NCBI GenBank assembly: GCA_964519985.1
Contig: CAZFMF010000020.1
Span: 1-64,000 of the forward strand
DNA length: 64,000 nucleotides
Direction of reading: 5' to 3'
Source: JAIEOG01 sp964519985
Lineage (GTDB): Bacteria > Bdellovibrionota > FAC87 > UBA2466
A model generated the notes under the pieces. That model did no database searches and was not told where the DNA came from. It worked only from the letters and a program-made list of their open reading frames with translations. Every line of letters begins with the position of its first letter. Position 1 is the stretch's first letter. The translations under genes and the position numbers were made by a program. Below, in pieces: positions 43,263-52,016 of this stretch.

Positions 43263-44249
43263 CTATTCCTTCTTGGGTTTCGCCTTGGCTTTCTTCGGCG
43301 CCGGAGTGGCTTTCGCCGCCGGCTGATCGCTCGCGCCTTCGGCGGGGGCTTCGGCCGATGCGGCTTCTACGCCCGCTTCCGCACCTTCGGCCGGGGTTTC
43401 CACGACTTCTTCTTCAATTTCCGCTTCGGCGCGGTAATCAATTTCGGTCGGGATGTTGCGCAGGTTCTTTTTCACCACGCGTTCCACCGCCGGACCTTCC
43501 GTGGTCGGCTTCACTTCCGCGGCCGTTTCGCGCTGAACCGGCTGCGACTGACGCAAACGCTGTTCGTGCAGCGCGCCGCCTTCGAGGCACGCATCGGCAA
43601 TCAGATTCACGAAGAGCGTGACCGACTTGATCGCGTCGTCGTTACCCGGAATCACATAGTCGATCGGATCCGGATCACAGTTGGTGTCGACGAGCGCCAC
43701 CACCGGCAAGCCAAGGCGATTGGCTTCCGCCACCGCAATCCGCTCCGTTTCCGGATCAATGATAAACAGCGCGGCCGGAAGCGAACGCATATGGCGCACG
43801 CCGCCCAAGCTCGCATCCAGCTTCTTGCGCTTGCGATCCAAAACGACGGTTTCTTTTTTCGGCAGTCGCTCGTAAGTGCCGTCGGTTTTCCAACGGTCCA
43901 ATTCGTCGAGCTTTTCGCAACCACGACGGATCGTCGCGAAATTGGTGAGCGTGCCGCCCAACCAGCGTTCGGTCACGTGGGGCATGCCCGCGCGCTCGGC
44001 GGCTTCCCGGCAAATCAGCTTCGCCTGCTTTTTGGTCGCGACGAAAAGGATCTTGCCCCCGTCGCCGACGGTGTTGCGGATGAAGGTGCACGCGTCCTGC
44101 GCGTGGCGCACCGTCTTTTCCAAATCGATAATATAAATCCCGTTACGGGGTCCGAAGATGAATTGCTTCATCTTGGGGTTCCAGCGGTGGGTTTGGTGTC
44201 CGAAATGGACCCCCGCTTCCAGCATGTTTTTCATGGAGACTTCAGGCAT
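43263..44249 (-). CDS. rpsB: 30S ribosomal protein S2 with long C-terminal extension
   Basis: 328 residues from ATG 44249 (GGAGG upstream); the frame opens earlier at 44318. The N-terminal 230 residues are standard S2 (MLEAGVHFGHQTHRWNPKMK; PVVALVDTNCDPDPIDYVIP). About 95 extra residues follow, rich in Ala, Glu, Pro and ending in a Lys-rich run (APKKAKAKPKKE). First gene of the long reverse-strand operon; the 126-bp leader includes a GCACC/GGTGC hairpin near 44320-44333 that might take part in S2 autoregulation. Confidence 0.96.
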   Translation of the reverse strand: MPEVSMKNMLEAGVHFGHQTHRWNPKMKQFIFGPRNGIYIIDLEKTVRHAQDACTFIRNTVGDGGKILFVATKKQAKLICREAAERAGMPHVTERWLGGTLTNFATIRRGCEKLDELDRWKTDGTYERLPKKETVVLDRKRKKLDASLGGVRHMRSLPAALFIIDPETERIAVAEANRLGLPVVALVDTNCDPDPIDYVIPGNDDAIKSVTLFVNLIADACLEGGALHEQRLRQSQPVQRETAAEVKPTTEGPAVERVVKKNLRNIPTEIDYRAEAEIEEEVVETPAEGAEAGVEAASAEAPAEGASDQPAAKATPAPKKAKAKPKKE

Positions 44250-44375
44250 GTCATCCTCCGGTTTGGCCTCCGCTCCCCTTTGCCCTTGCGCGCTGTGCGG
44301 TCGGGACCAGAGTCTCATGCACCTTACGGTGCGGATGGGAGCGTGTGTTTTAGTGGGACTTGGGTAACATGGGGC

Positions 44376-44933
44376 CTAAGGCCGGGCAAGCCTAAACTCT
44401 TGAACCGGCAGGTAGTTCGGGCCCGAACCGCCGGCACTTTCGTACAGGACAATCCCCGCCACTTTGAATTCCAGCGCCGGGTTGGCGTTGGGCAGATTGG
44501 GCCGCGACGCCTTGGGGAATCGGACCACCGAAACATGGGGCAAAAGCGGGCCTTTTTCGGTCTTAAAACCCAGGCTTTCGAGCCATTTGCGTAACGAAGC
44601 GTGCCATTTGGCGAGCTCAGGAACCGGCGCCCCGGCGAGGGCCACGACCTTGGCCTTGTCGGCGGAGGGCAAAGGCTGCCAATGGTCCAAGGGCTGGATG
44701 ATGATTCCCGATTCGGCCAATGCTGGCCATTCCCGGAACAAACCGCGCCTCAGGGCCTGTTCCCGCGTCGGCGGCACTTCGCCGAGAAAATGCAACGTCA
44801 GGTGAAACGACTCGGGAGCGAGCCAACGCGGCTGCAAGCTTTCCCACCCGCAAGTTTTGAGTTCGCCCTGAAAACGGCTTAGAGTCTCTACACAGTCGGC
44901 GGTCGGCCGAACTCCGACAAAAAGGCGTTTCAT
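44376..44933 (-). CDS. thpR: RNA 2',3'-cyclic phosphodiesterase (2H family)
   Basis: 185 residues. The two HxT/S motifs of the LigT/ThpR family are FHLTLHFLG and LPHVSVVRF. Cytoplasmic. The ATG is divergent from the uvrC ATG with only 11 bp between them, so each promoter must lie inside the other gene or both genes are read from farther upstream. Confidence 0.9.
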   Translation of the reverse strand: MKRLFVGVRPTADCVETLSRFQGELKTCGWESLQPRWLAPESFHLTLHFLGEVPPTREQALRRGLFREWPALAESGIIIQPLDHWQPLPSADKAKVVALAGAPVPELAKWHASLRKWLESLGFKTEKGPLLPHVSVVRFPKASRPNLPNANPALEFKVAGIVLYESAGGSGPNYLPVQEFRLARP

Positions 44934-44944
44934 AAGAAAGAGTC

Positions 44945-46813
44945 ATGCCCGCATCGAGTCACCCAGTGCAAGCCCAGTTATTGGATCAAATCAAAGATTG
45001 GCCCACGCAACCCGGGGTCTACATCATGCGCGACTCGGCCAAGCGCATCCTTTACGTCGGCAAAGCGAAGAGTTTGCGTGCGCGCATCCGCTCGTACTTT
45101 CAGGCCGCGGAAAAGCTGACGCCAAAAACTCGCATTCTCGTTTCGCGCATTGTCAGCTTGGAATTTACCGTCGTTCGCACCGAACTCGAAGCGCTGCTGC
45201 TGGAGTGCAATCTCATCAAGAAGCACCGGCCGCGCTACAATATGCGGCTCAAAGACGACAAGAATTTTCCCTACGTCGTCTTGGACTTCACCCATCCCTT
45301 TCCGCAGTTTCGGATCACGCGCAAAGTGATCGTCTCGCCCGACTTGCAGTACTTCGGCCCTTTCAGCGGCGGCATTCGGGAGATCAGCCGCTTTCTGCTA
45401 AAAACATTTCAGATTCGCGATTGCACGGAAGCCAAGTTTCGCAATCGCAAACGCCCGTGTTTGAACTACGAGATCGGCACCTGCACCGGTCCCTGCGTCG
45501 GCCTGGTTTCTCAGGACGACTATTCCAAGCAAGTGCGCGAGGCCATCTTGTTCCTCAAGGGAAAAAAACAGGTTCTCCTGGGTGACCTGAAAAAGGAAAT
45601 GTACGCCGCCTCCGAAAAAACCGAGTTCGAAAAAGCCCGGGCGCTGCGCGATAAGATCGTCGGTATCGAAAAGCTCACCGAGAAGCAAAACGCGGTGATG
45701 GTCGACCAGCTGAAAGACATCGATATCGTCGGTTCCTTCATCGCCCAAGACGAAATTCAATGGGTGGTGCTCTTCATCCGGGGTGGTTTGCTCACTGGTC
45801 GCCGGGCGGAGAAGGTGAAAATCCCGATCGACCCCGACGAGGCGGTCAATGGGTTCTTGGAACAGTTTTATTCGGTCTCGCTGATTCCCGACGAAGTCTG
45901 GCTGATGGACGATTTTCCCGAACGGGAAAATCTGCAAAGCCTGTTGAGCCAGCAGGCAAAAAAAGAAGTGCGTGTGCAAGTGAAACGCGGAGAAAAGCCG
46001 CTACGGCTCCTCGGTATGGCGCACGAGAACGCCCGCCTGCTCTACCAGGATGCCGCCAAGAAGCCGGCTTCGGCGACCGATGTTCTCAAAGATGCCTTAA
46101 ACCTACCGGAGGCCCCACACACGATCGAAGGCATCGATGTTTCCAACTTCCAGGGACAAGCCCCGGCGGTGGCGCTGGTGCATTTTGCCGACGAGCGGCC
46201 GTTGAAGAGTCGCTATCGCCTGTACTATCCGCGCACGGTCACCGGCGCGAATGATTTTGCGATGATCCACGAGATCGTGACTCGGCGTTTCTCCAAACCG
46301 GATCCGCCGTGGCCGGATTTGCTATTGATCGATGGCGGCAAAGGCCAACTCGCTGCCGCCGCCAGAGCCCTCGAAGAAGTGGGCGCGCAAGTGCCGGTTT
46401 GTTCCATTGCCAAAGCGCGCACGGAGCGGAGCTTTACCCGCAAGGAAGTGAAGCGCAGCGAAGAACGCATCTTTCTGCCGAATCGCAAGAACCCCGTAAA
46501 CTTGCGCGAAGGCAACCCGGCCTTGGCGCTACTCGTTCGCGTGCGCGACGAAGCGCACCGGTTTTCCGTCGTCAGTCACCGCCGCCGCCGCACGAAGTGG
46601 AGCGACACCGGCAATCCCCTGGAGGCGGTGCAAGGGGTCGGTGCGAAAACGAAAGAGAAGCTTCTCAAAGCCTTTGGAGACGTGGACACGATCAAGCGTA
46701 AGACGGTCAACGAACTCAAAGCGCTGGGTATCAGTGGCCCCACCGCCGAGAAAATTCTCGCGCAGCTAAATGCCGCGCCGCCCGACTCCGAAGCACAGGG
46801 CGGCGAAGAATAG
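44945..46813 (+). CDS. uvrC: excinuclease ABC subunit C
   Basis: 622 residues, full length. N-terminal GIY-YIG nuclease (QPGVYIMRDSAKRILYVGKA), a Cys-containing motif (CLNYEIGTCTGPC), the UVR region, the RNase H-like C-terminal nuclease (IEGIDVSNFQGQ; LLIDGGKGQLAAA) and tandem helix-hairpin-helices (VQGVGAKTKEKLL; ALGISGPTAEKIL). Makes both incisions in nucleotide excision repair. Confidence 0.97.
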   Translation: MPASSHPVQAQLLDQIKDWPTQPGVYIMRDSAKRILYVGKAKSLRARIRSYFQAAEKLTPKTRILVSRIVSLEFTVVRTELEALLLECNLIKKHRPRYNMRLKDDKNFPYVVLDFTHPFPQFRITRKVIVSPDLQYFGPFSGGIREISRFLLKTFQIRDCTEAKFRNRKRPCLNYEIGTCTGPCVGLVSQDDYSKQVREAILFLKGKKQVLLGDLKKEMYAASEKTEFEKARALRDKIVGIEKLTEKQNAVMVDQLKDIDIVGSFIAQDEIQWVVLFIRGGLLTGRRAEKVKIPIDPDEAVNGFLEQFYSVSLIPDEVWLMDDFPERENLQSLLSQQAKKEVRVQVKRGEKPLRLLGMAHENARLLYQDAAKKPASATDVLKDALNLPEAPHTIEGIDVSNFQGQAPAVALVHFADERPLKSRYRLYYPRTVTGANDFAMIHEIVTRRFSKPDPPWPDLLLIDGGKGQLAAAARALEEVGAQVPVCSIAKARTERSFTRKEVKRSEERIFLPNRKNPVNLREGNPALALLVRVRDEAHRFSVVSHRRRRTKWSDTGNPLEAVQGVGAKTKEKLLKAFGDVDTIKRKTVNELKALGISGPTAEKILAQLNAAPPDSEAQGGEE

Positions 46814-46839
46814 CTCGAGTTTAAGTTTGCCAGTCTTCC

Positions 46840-46855
46840 ACTCCGGCGCCGGAGT
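46840..46855. repeat. 16-bp perfect palindrome, family B copy 3
   Basis: ACTCCGGCGCCGGAGT between the convergent uvrC and hmgA stops, about 26 bp from each. Identical to 123-138 and 2546-2561. No T-run next to it. Confidence 0.75.
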
Positions 46856-46879
46856 AGGCCTTTTTAGAAGGAACGTGCT

Positions 46880-48172
46880 TTAGGGTTGCTTGAAGTTTTT
46901 GCGCAACCCCTGCCAGCACTCCAGATAATCCGGCTGGGCCAACCCGCCTTCCATCGCGAAGCGCGTGGGTTGGAAGATGTAGCGACTCTCGAACATGAAT
47001 GCCAAAGTCTCGTCGATATAATGCGGTTTCAGATCCGCGGAGCTAGCCTTGGCAAAGGTTTCGGCGTCTGGACCGTGTCCGGAAAAACTATTGTGCAAAC
47101 TGCTGCCGCCCGGCGAAAAACCGGTGGCCTTGGCGTCGTAAACGCCGTGCACGAGGCCCATCCATTCGCTCATTGCGTTGCGGTGGTAGTACGGCGGCCG
47201 GAACGTGTGGTCGGCCACCATCCAGCGCGGGGGGAAAATCACGAAATCGATATTCGAAATCCCGGGTGTTTCCGAAGGGGAAGTCAAAACCGTGAAAATC
47301 GATGGATCGGGGTGATCGAAACTCACCGTGCCGATCGTATTGAAATGGGTGAGATCGTATTTGTACGGCGCGTAATTGCCGTGCCACCCGACGACATCGA
47401 GTGGAGAATGCGTGAGCGGCGCTTGCCAAAGACGGCCGCCGAATTTCGCGACCAAGGTAAACTTCCCTTCGCGATCTTCGAAACGCGCGGTGGGCGATTG
47501 GAAATCGCGGGGGTTCGCCAGTCCATTGGATCCGATCGGACCCAGATTGGGCAGGCGCAAAGGCGAGCCGAAATTTTCGCAGACGTACCCGCGGGCTTTG
47601 CCATCGGGTTCGACCTGAAACCGGATGCCGCGCGGGACGACCGCAATTTCTTTGGGCCCCACTTCCAACCAGCCAAGCTCCGTCTTCAAACGGATATTCC
47701 CACTCTCCGGAACAAAGAGAAAATCGCCGTCCGCCGAATAGAAAAAGGTATCCGTCATCGGCGCTGAAATCGCGTAGAGGTGAACCGCGCAACCGCGCTG
47801 TTCATTGGCGTTGCCGTTGCCGGCCATCGTGACCAACCCCTTCAGAAAGTCGGTGGGACTTTCGGGCAACGGAAGGGGATTCCACCGCATTTGCAACGGG
47901 GACACCGGGAGCTCATCAAATGGCGTGCCGCGGATCTGCCCCGAATCGCGGGGCTGAAACGCACCGTGTACCACTCCGGGACGCAACCGGTAGGTCCAAG
48001 TGCGCAGATTTTCGTGGCGCGGGGCTAGGAAGGAGGTTCCGCTGATTTGTTCGGCGTAAAGGCCATGGGCCACCTTCTGGGGCGAATTTTGCCATTCCGG
48101 CAAAGTGCCTTTGAGCGCCTCGGTGGCGAAGTGATTTCCAAACCCACTGAGATAAGACAGTGCTTGCTTCAT
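46880..48172 (-). CDS. hmgA: homogentisate 1,2-dioxygenase
   Basis: 430 residues, the family length. SYLSGFGNHFATEAL N-terminus; Fe(II) site region FRPPYYHRNAMSEWMGL (His and Glu) and a later His in WHGNYAPYKYD; SFSGHGPDAETF closes the active site. Opens the ring of homogentisate in tyrosine/phenylalanine breakdown. No other gene of that pathway is in the window, so the rest must lie elsewhere. Confidence 0.97.
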   Translation of the reverse strand: MKQALSYLSGFGNHFATEALKGTLPEWQNSPQKVAHGLYAEQISGTSFLAPRHENLRTWTYRLRPGVVHGAFQPRDSGQIRGTPFDELPVSPLQMRWNPLPLPESPTDFLKGLVTMAGNGNANEQRGCAVHLYAISAPMTDTFFYSADGDFLFVPESGNIRLKTELGWLEVGPKEIAVVPRGIRFQVEPDGKARGYVCENFGSPLRLPNLGPIGSNGLANPRDFQSPTARFEDREGKFTLVAKFGGRLWQAPLTHSPLDVVGWHGNYAPYKYDLTHFNTIGTVSFDHPDPSIFTVLTSPSETPGISNIDFVIFPPRWMVADHTFRPPYYHRNAMSEWMGLVHGVYDAKATGFSPGGSSLHNSFSGHGPDAETFAKASSADLKPHYIDETLAFMFESRYIFQPTRFAMEGGLAQPDYLECWQGLRKNFKQP

Positions 48173-48224
48173 AGCCCCCTCAAGTTACTACAAAAACGGG
48201 GCGGGCACCGATAGAATAAACGCA

Positions 48225-49622
48225 ATGATTCAAGCGCTTGTTTTCGATCTCGACGGCGTATTAGTCGATGCCGCGGATTGGCACGCGCAGGCGTTGAACA
48301 AGGCGCTAGGGCTTTTCGGTTACTCGATTTCGCACGAGGAACACCAAAACACCTACAATGGATTGCCAACGCTGGTGAAGCTCCGGATGCTTTCGAAGCA
48401 CCGCGGCTTTCCCGTTGCCCTGCATGGTTTCGTGAATGAAATGAAGCAGAAATTCACGCGCGAGATTTTCTTGCGGGATTGCCGTCCGCGGCCCGAACTT
48501 TCCGCCGCCCTTCACCACCTGCGCGGCGAGGGATACCGGGTAGCGGTGGCCAGTAATAGCTCGCGTACGACGGTGGAACTGGCGCTCGAAGGCCTCGAGT
48601 TGGAACACGCCTTCGACGTGGTTCTTTCGCACGAAGACGTGGGACGTTCGAAGCCGGACCCGGAGGTCTATCGGGAATGCTTTCGGCGGCTGGATGTCCA
48701 GCCCAGCGAAGCCTTGATCCTCGAGGACTCCGAGCCGGGAATCCGAGCGGCCCGCGAATCTCGCGCCCACGTCATGGTGATAAAAGATCCGAGCCAGGTG
48801 ACGTTGGGAAATATCCAACGGCACGTGCGGCTCGCCGAGGAATCGCAGTGCGATCCGCCCACGGTCGAAATCCTCATTCCGATGGCGGGCAAGGGACAGC
48901 GTTTCATCGACGCCGGTTTTCCTCGGCCCAAACCTTTTATCAGTGTCCTAGGACGCCCCATGATCGAATGGGTGGTGGAGAACCTCCGACCCGCCGGCAT
49001 TCCCCATGTTTTTACTTTTCTGGTGAATGAAGATCACCTACGCCACGAACCGCACCGAAATTTGCTAGAACGAGTCGCGCCCGGTTGCCGAATTGTTTCG
49101 GTGCCGACCGTGACGCAAGGTGCCGCCTGCACCGCTCTCCTAGCCAGCGATGTCATCGAACAGGAACGGCCGCTTCTCATCGCGAATTCGGATCAGTTCG
49201 TCGATTTTTCGTGCGCGGACTTTGTCCAGCGCAGCCGCGCGGAAAACTGCGATGGGAATATCCTGATCTTCCCCGCCACCGATCCGAAGTGGAGTTACGC
49301 ACTGACCGATGAACAGGGCAATGTGAGCGAAGTGGCGGAGAAAAATCCCATCAGTCCCGACGCCACGGTGGGCGTTTATTACTTCCGCACCGCCGCCACC
49401 TTCATGGAAAGTGCACAGCGCATGATCCGACTCGATCGGCGCACCCGCGACGAGTTTTATGTTTGTCCGGTGTACAACGAGCTGATTGCCCTGGGTGGGA
49501 AAGTTCGCACTTACCGGATCGCCCCCGATGCCATGCACGGGATGGGAACGCCCGAGGATCTCCAGGCCTTTTTGCAACACCGGCTCAAACCATCGGAGCC
49601 GGTTGATTCTTGGCAACCGTGA
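48225..49622 (+). CDS. fused HAD hydrolase and sugar-nucleotidyltransferase
   Basis: 465 residues. Domain 1 (about 1-210) is a HAD-type phosphatase: FDLDGVLVD (nucleophile Asp8), VASNSSRTT, and GRSKPDPEVY followed by LEDSEPGIRAA. Domain 2 (about 215-455) is a GT-A nucleotidyltransferase: LIPMAGKGQRF followed by RPKPFISVLGRPMIEWVV and the acidic ANSDQFVDF. This pairing suggests one protein that removes a sugar phosphate and activates another, or that makes an NDP-sugar for the adjacent glycosyltransferase, whose gene overlaps its 3' end by 38 bp. Substrate unknown. Confidence 0.85.
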   Translation: MIQALVFDLDGVLVDAADWHAQALNKALGLFGYSISHEEHQNTYNGLPTLVKLRMLSKHRGFPVALHGFVNEMKQKFTREIFLRDCRPRPELSAALHHLRGEGYRVAVASNSSRTTVELALEGLELEHAFDVVLSHEDVGRSKPDPEVYRECFRRLDVQPSEALILEDSEPGIRAARESRAHVMVIKDPSQVTLGNIQRHVRLAEESQCDPPTVEILIPMAGKGQRFIDAGFPRPKPFISVLGRPMIEWVVENLRPAGIPHVFTFLVNEDHLRHEPHRNLLERVAPGCRIVSVPTVTQGAACTALLASDVIEQERPLLIANSDQFVDFSCADFVQRSRAENCDGNILIFPATDPKWSYALTDEQGNVSEVAEKNPISPDATVGVYYFRTAATFMESAQRMIRLDRRTRDEFYVCPVYNELIALGGKVRTYRIAPDAMHGMGTPEDLQAFLQHRLKPSEPVDSWQP

Positions 49623-50751
49623 AAGGCCGAATTGGCGCGTGCGCTAAGAGCCGCTGATAAACGGCGATCGTCTCGTCGGCGGTGCGATCCCAGGTGAAGA
49701 GCTTAACCCGTCGATCGCCCGCCGCCCGTAGCGCGCTTAAGACGCGGGGTTCGCGCAGTGCTTCCAGCGCATCGGCGATGGATTCGACCGCGGTCGGATC
49801 AAAGAGCCGGGCCGCTTCGCCCACCACTTCGGGAATCGAACCGCCCCAGGATGCGGCCACCGGCGTTCCCGCCGCCATCGCCTCCAACGGCGGCAATCCG
49901 AATCCCTCGTAGAGGGAGGGATAAATCAATGCCTCGGCCGTGCGGTAAAGCCCAATCAGCTCTTGGGTCGACGGCTTACGCACCAAACGCACCCGATCGG
50001 TAAGGCCTAAACGCTGGATCTGATCCACCTCTTCGGGTTCCCAGACTTCACCCGCACAGACCAAGTCCATCGCATCCCGTCGGGAAAAAAGGGCAAAAGC
50101 TTTGAGCAGGCGATCGAAGTTCTTGTGCTTTTGGCGTCCCCCCACCTGGAGGAAAAAAGGGCGCTCCGGGCGGGCGGGCGCGGCGCCGTTGCGAAAGGGA
50201 TCCGGATCGATGGCGAGCGGTACGACATCGATCTTGTCCGACGCAACATCAAAAAGTTCCCGCAGATCCTCGCGGGTCTTGTTCGAGATGGTCAAAATAC
50301 GATCGGCCCGAGCGATGCATTCGGCTTTCTGTCGTCGCAACGTTGCAAACGGTTCCCCCACGTGGTCGGCGGCAAACCGCTCGGGAATCAGATCCAAGAC
50401 CATCGCCAAGTAGTGGAAATCTCGACTGGGCGGAAGGCCGTAATAAAACGATTGGAAAATCGGTGTCTCGCCCCCCGAAAACTTCCGGGTCCATCGGCGC
50501 GTTTCAAAGTTTTTTTTCCAGGCGGACAGACGGCGCCGCAAGCGGCCGGCCGGCAGCCAAGTCGCCGAAGGCACTAGGTTTGTGACCACTTCCGCCCCCG
50601 CCCCCTGCAATGCGGAAAGGGCATCCGTGGGCGACGGCGTTACGCTGACTCGCTGCCCGCGCGCGACCAGGCGGGGGACCATTTGGGTGTAGTAATGGTA
50701 GCAAGCGCCGAACCGGTCGAAACAAACACTGCCGTCGAGAACAACCGTCAT
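49585..50751 (-). CDS. glycosyltransferase family 4 protein
   Basis: 388 residues from ATG 50751; a longer frame from 50871 would overlap the divergent regulator gene. GT-B fold: N-terminal DRFGACYHYYTQMVPRLVAR, middle FFLQVGGRQKHKNFDRLLKA, and the C-terminal donor motif YPSLYEGFGLPPLEAMAAGT followed by PVAASWGGSIPEV. Probably a mannosyl- or glucosyltransferase for an envelope polysaccharide, acting with the fused HAD-nucleotidyltransferase. Confidence 0.9.
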   Translation of the reverse strand: MTVVLDGSVCFDRFGACYHYYTQMVPRLVARGQRVSVTPSPTDALSALQGAGAEVVTNLVPSATWLPAGRLRRRLSAWKKNFETRRWTRKFSGGETPIFQSFYYGLPPSRDFHYLAMVLDLIPERFAADHVGEPFATLRRQKAECIARADRILTISNKTREDLRELFDVASDKIDVVPLAIDPDPFRNGAAPARPERPFFLQVGGRQKHKNFDRLLKAFALFSRRDAMDLVCAGEVWEPEEVDQIQRLGLTDRVRLVRKPSTQELIGLYRTAEALIYPSLYEGFGLPPLEAMAAGTPVAASWGGSIPEVVGEAARLFDPTAVESIADALEALREPRVLSALRAAGDRRVKLFTWDRTADETIAVYQRLLAHAPIRPFTVAKNQPAPMV

Positions 50752-50835
50752 CACCCTGACTCCCCTCGCACGGATGCGAGTTGATTTCCGTAATGGAAGG
50801 TATATTGATTTTAACGTGGGTTGCTCTAGGGGGGT
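50752..50835. promoter_or_regulatory. divergent promoter region, glycosyltransferase / sigma-54 activator
   Basis: 84 bp between two divergent starts with an AT-rich core around 50780-50815 (TTGATT, TATATTGATTTTAAC). It must hold the start signals for both genes; exact boxes are not clear. No -24/-12 element seen. Confidence 0.35.
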
Positions 50836-51822
50836 ATGGGTAACAAATATCGTCATACGATTTCGGGACAAGCGGTAGACTTCATCACTTCGGACGCACC
50901 GACGCTGGCCGTTCTGCGCACGGCGGACAAGGTAGCGCCGACGGAGGTCACCGTCTTAATTCAGGGGGAAAGCGGGACCGGCAAAGAGGTCCTGGCTCGG
51001 CGCATCCACCAACTGTCCCGGCGAGCGGACCGCCCGTTGGTTACCTTGAACTGTGGGGCGCTTCAGGAAAGCCTGCTGCTAAGCGAGCTTTTTGGACACG
51101 AGAAGGGAGCCTTCACTGGTGCGATTGCGCAAAAAACCGGCCTGGTGGAACTCGCCGACGGTGGCACGCTCTTCCTCGACGAAATCGGCGAAATGGGATT
51201 GGAAGCGCAAGCCAAACTCCTGCGCTTTCTGCAGGACGGCGAGTGTTTTCGCGTCGGAGGAAAGACCTTACTTAGGCTAAATGTCCGCGTGATATCGGCG
51301 ACCAACCGAGAACTCGCGACGCAGGTTAAAGACGGCCGCTTTCGCGAAGATCTTTACTACCGAATCAATACGGTCACCCTTCGCGTGAGCCCCTTGCGCC
51401 AACGCGTGGCCGATATTCCCGCCCTGATTGAATCCTTCTTGAAAACCGGAACACAAACGAAGCTGAAACGCATTTCGCCGGAGGCGATGCAGCTGTTGCG
51501 GGCCTACAAATGGCCGGGCAATGTGCGCGAACTCCAAAACGCGGTGGAACGATTCAAGATTCTCGGCGAATCCGAAACCCTATCCGCCGACGAAGTCGCC
51601 AAGCATCTGCGCTTGGGACAGAAAGAATTGGAAGCGCCGGACTGGAGTGAAACGTTCGATCTCGGCACCCTTGAAAAACACCATATCTTGCGGGTGCTCG
51701 CGCATTTTGAGGGTAATAAAACGAAAGCCGCCAATGCCATGGGCATCACGGTCAAAACGCTCTACAACAAACTGGCGCGCTACCAAAAAGAGATTGAAGA
51801 CCCGTCTTTGCGAGGAGAGTAG
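50836..51822 (+). CDS. sigma-54-dependent activator without receiver domain, PspF-like
   Basis: 328 residues, about the size of PspF. AAA+ domain from near residue 20: Walker A GESGTGKE (44-51), the sigma-54 contact loop GAFTGA (91-96), Walker B LFLDE (112-116), the arginine-containing YYRINTVTLRVSPLRQR, and WPGNVRELQN. Ends in a Fis-type helix-turn-helix (about 281-321; GNKTKAANAMGITVKTLYNK). It lacks an N-terminal sensor domain, as PspF does, so control probably comes from a protein partner. The gene 195 bp downstream encodes a PspB-like protein. Confidence 0.9.
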   Translation: MGNKYRHTISGQAVDFITSDAPTLAVLRTADKVAPTEVTVLIQGESGTGKEVLARRIHQLSRRADRPLVTLNCGALQESLLLSELFGHEKGAFTGAIAQKTGLVELADGGTLFLDEIGEMGLEAQAKLLRFLQDGECFRVGGKTLLRLNVRVISATNRELATQVKDGRFREDLYYRINTVTLRVSPLRQRVADIPALIESFLKTGTQTKLKRISPEAMQLLRAYKWPGNVRELQNAVERFKILGESETLSADEVAKHLRLGQKELEAPDWSETFDLGTLEKHHILRVLAHFEGNKTKAANAMGITVKTLYNKLARYQKEIEDPSLRGE

Positions 51823-52016
51823 CGAGGAAGGACAGACGACAGAAGCTGGGCCGGGGAGACCGGTCACCGAAACTGACTCCCCGCTGGGGGCCTCCCCTGA
51901 CCTCTTGCCGTAGACTCGACCTTAGCCAAGCCCCCTCCGCTTTGTCCAATTATTCAATAGACACAATGTGTTAGTTCTTCTTCAAGGAACCGCGGCAATG
52001 TTCCGAAAGGGAAAGA

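Noticed and set aside
43290..43310. Partial match to the ACTCCGGCGCCGGAGT palindrome inside rpsB
   Set aside because: Only the GGCGCCGGAGT half is present and it lies in codons of the Ala/Pro-rich tail, so it is not a family copy.
43182..44594. 470-codon open frame on the plus strand
   Set aside because: Antisense to rpsB and tsf. Its Arg/Phe/Gly-rich composition and spread across two real genes mark it as fortuitous.
46886..47767. 293-codon open frame on the plus strand
   Set aside because: Antisense to hmgA; no start signal and no recognisable domain.
51831..52016. -24/-12 sigma-54 promoter ahead of the PspB-like gene
   Set aside because: I looked for GG-N10-GC spacing and found no convincing match; the stretch has only imperfect GGGGAG/CTCCCC pairing without a T-run.
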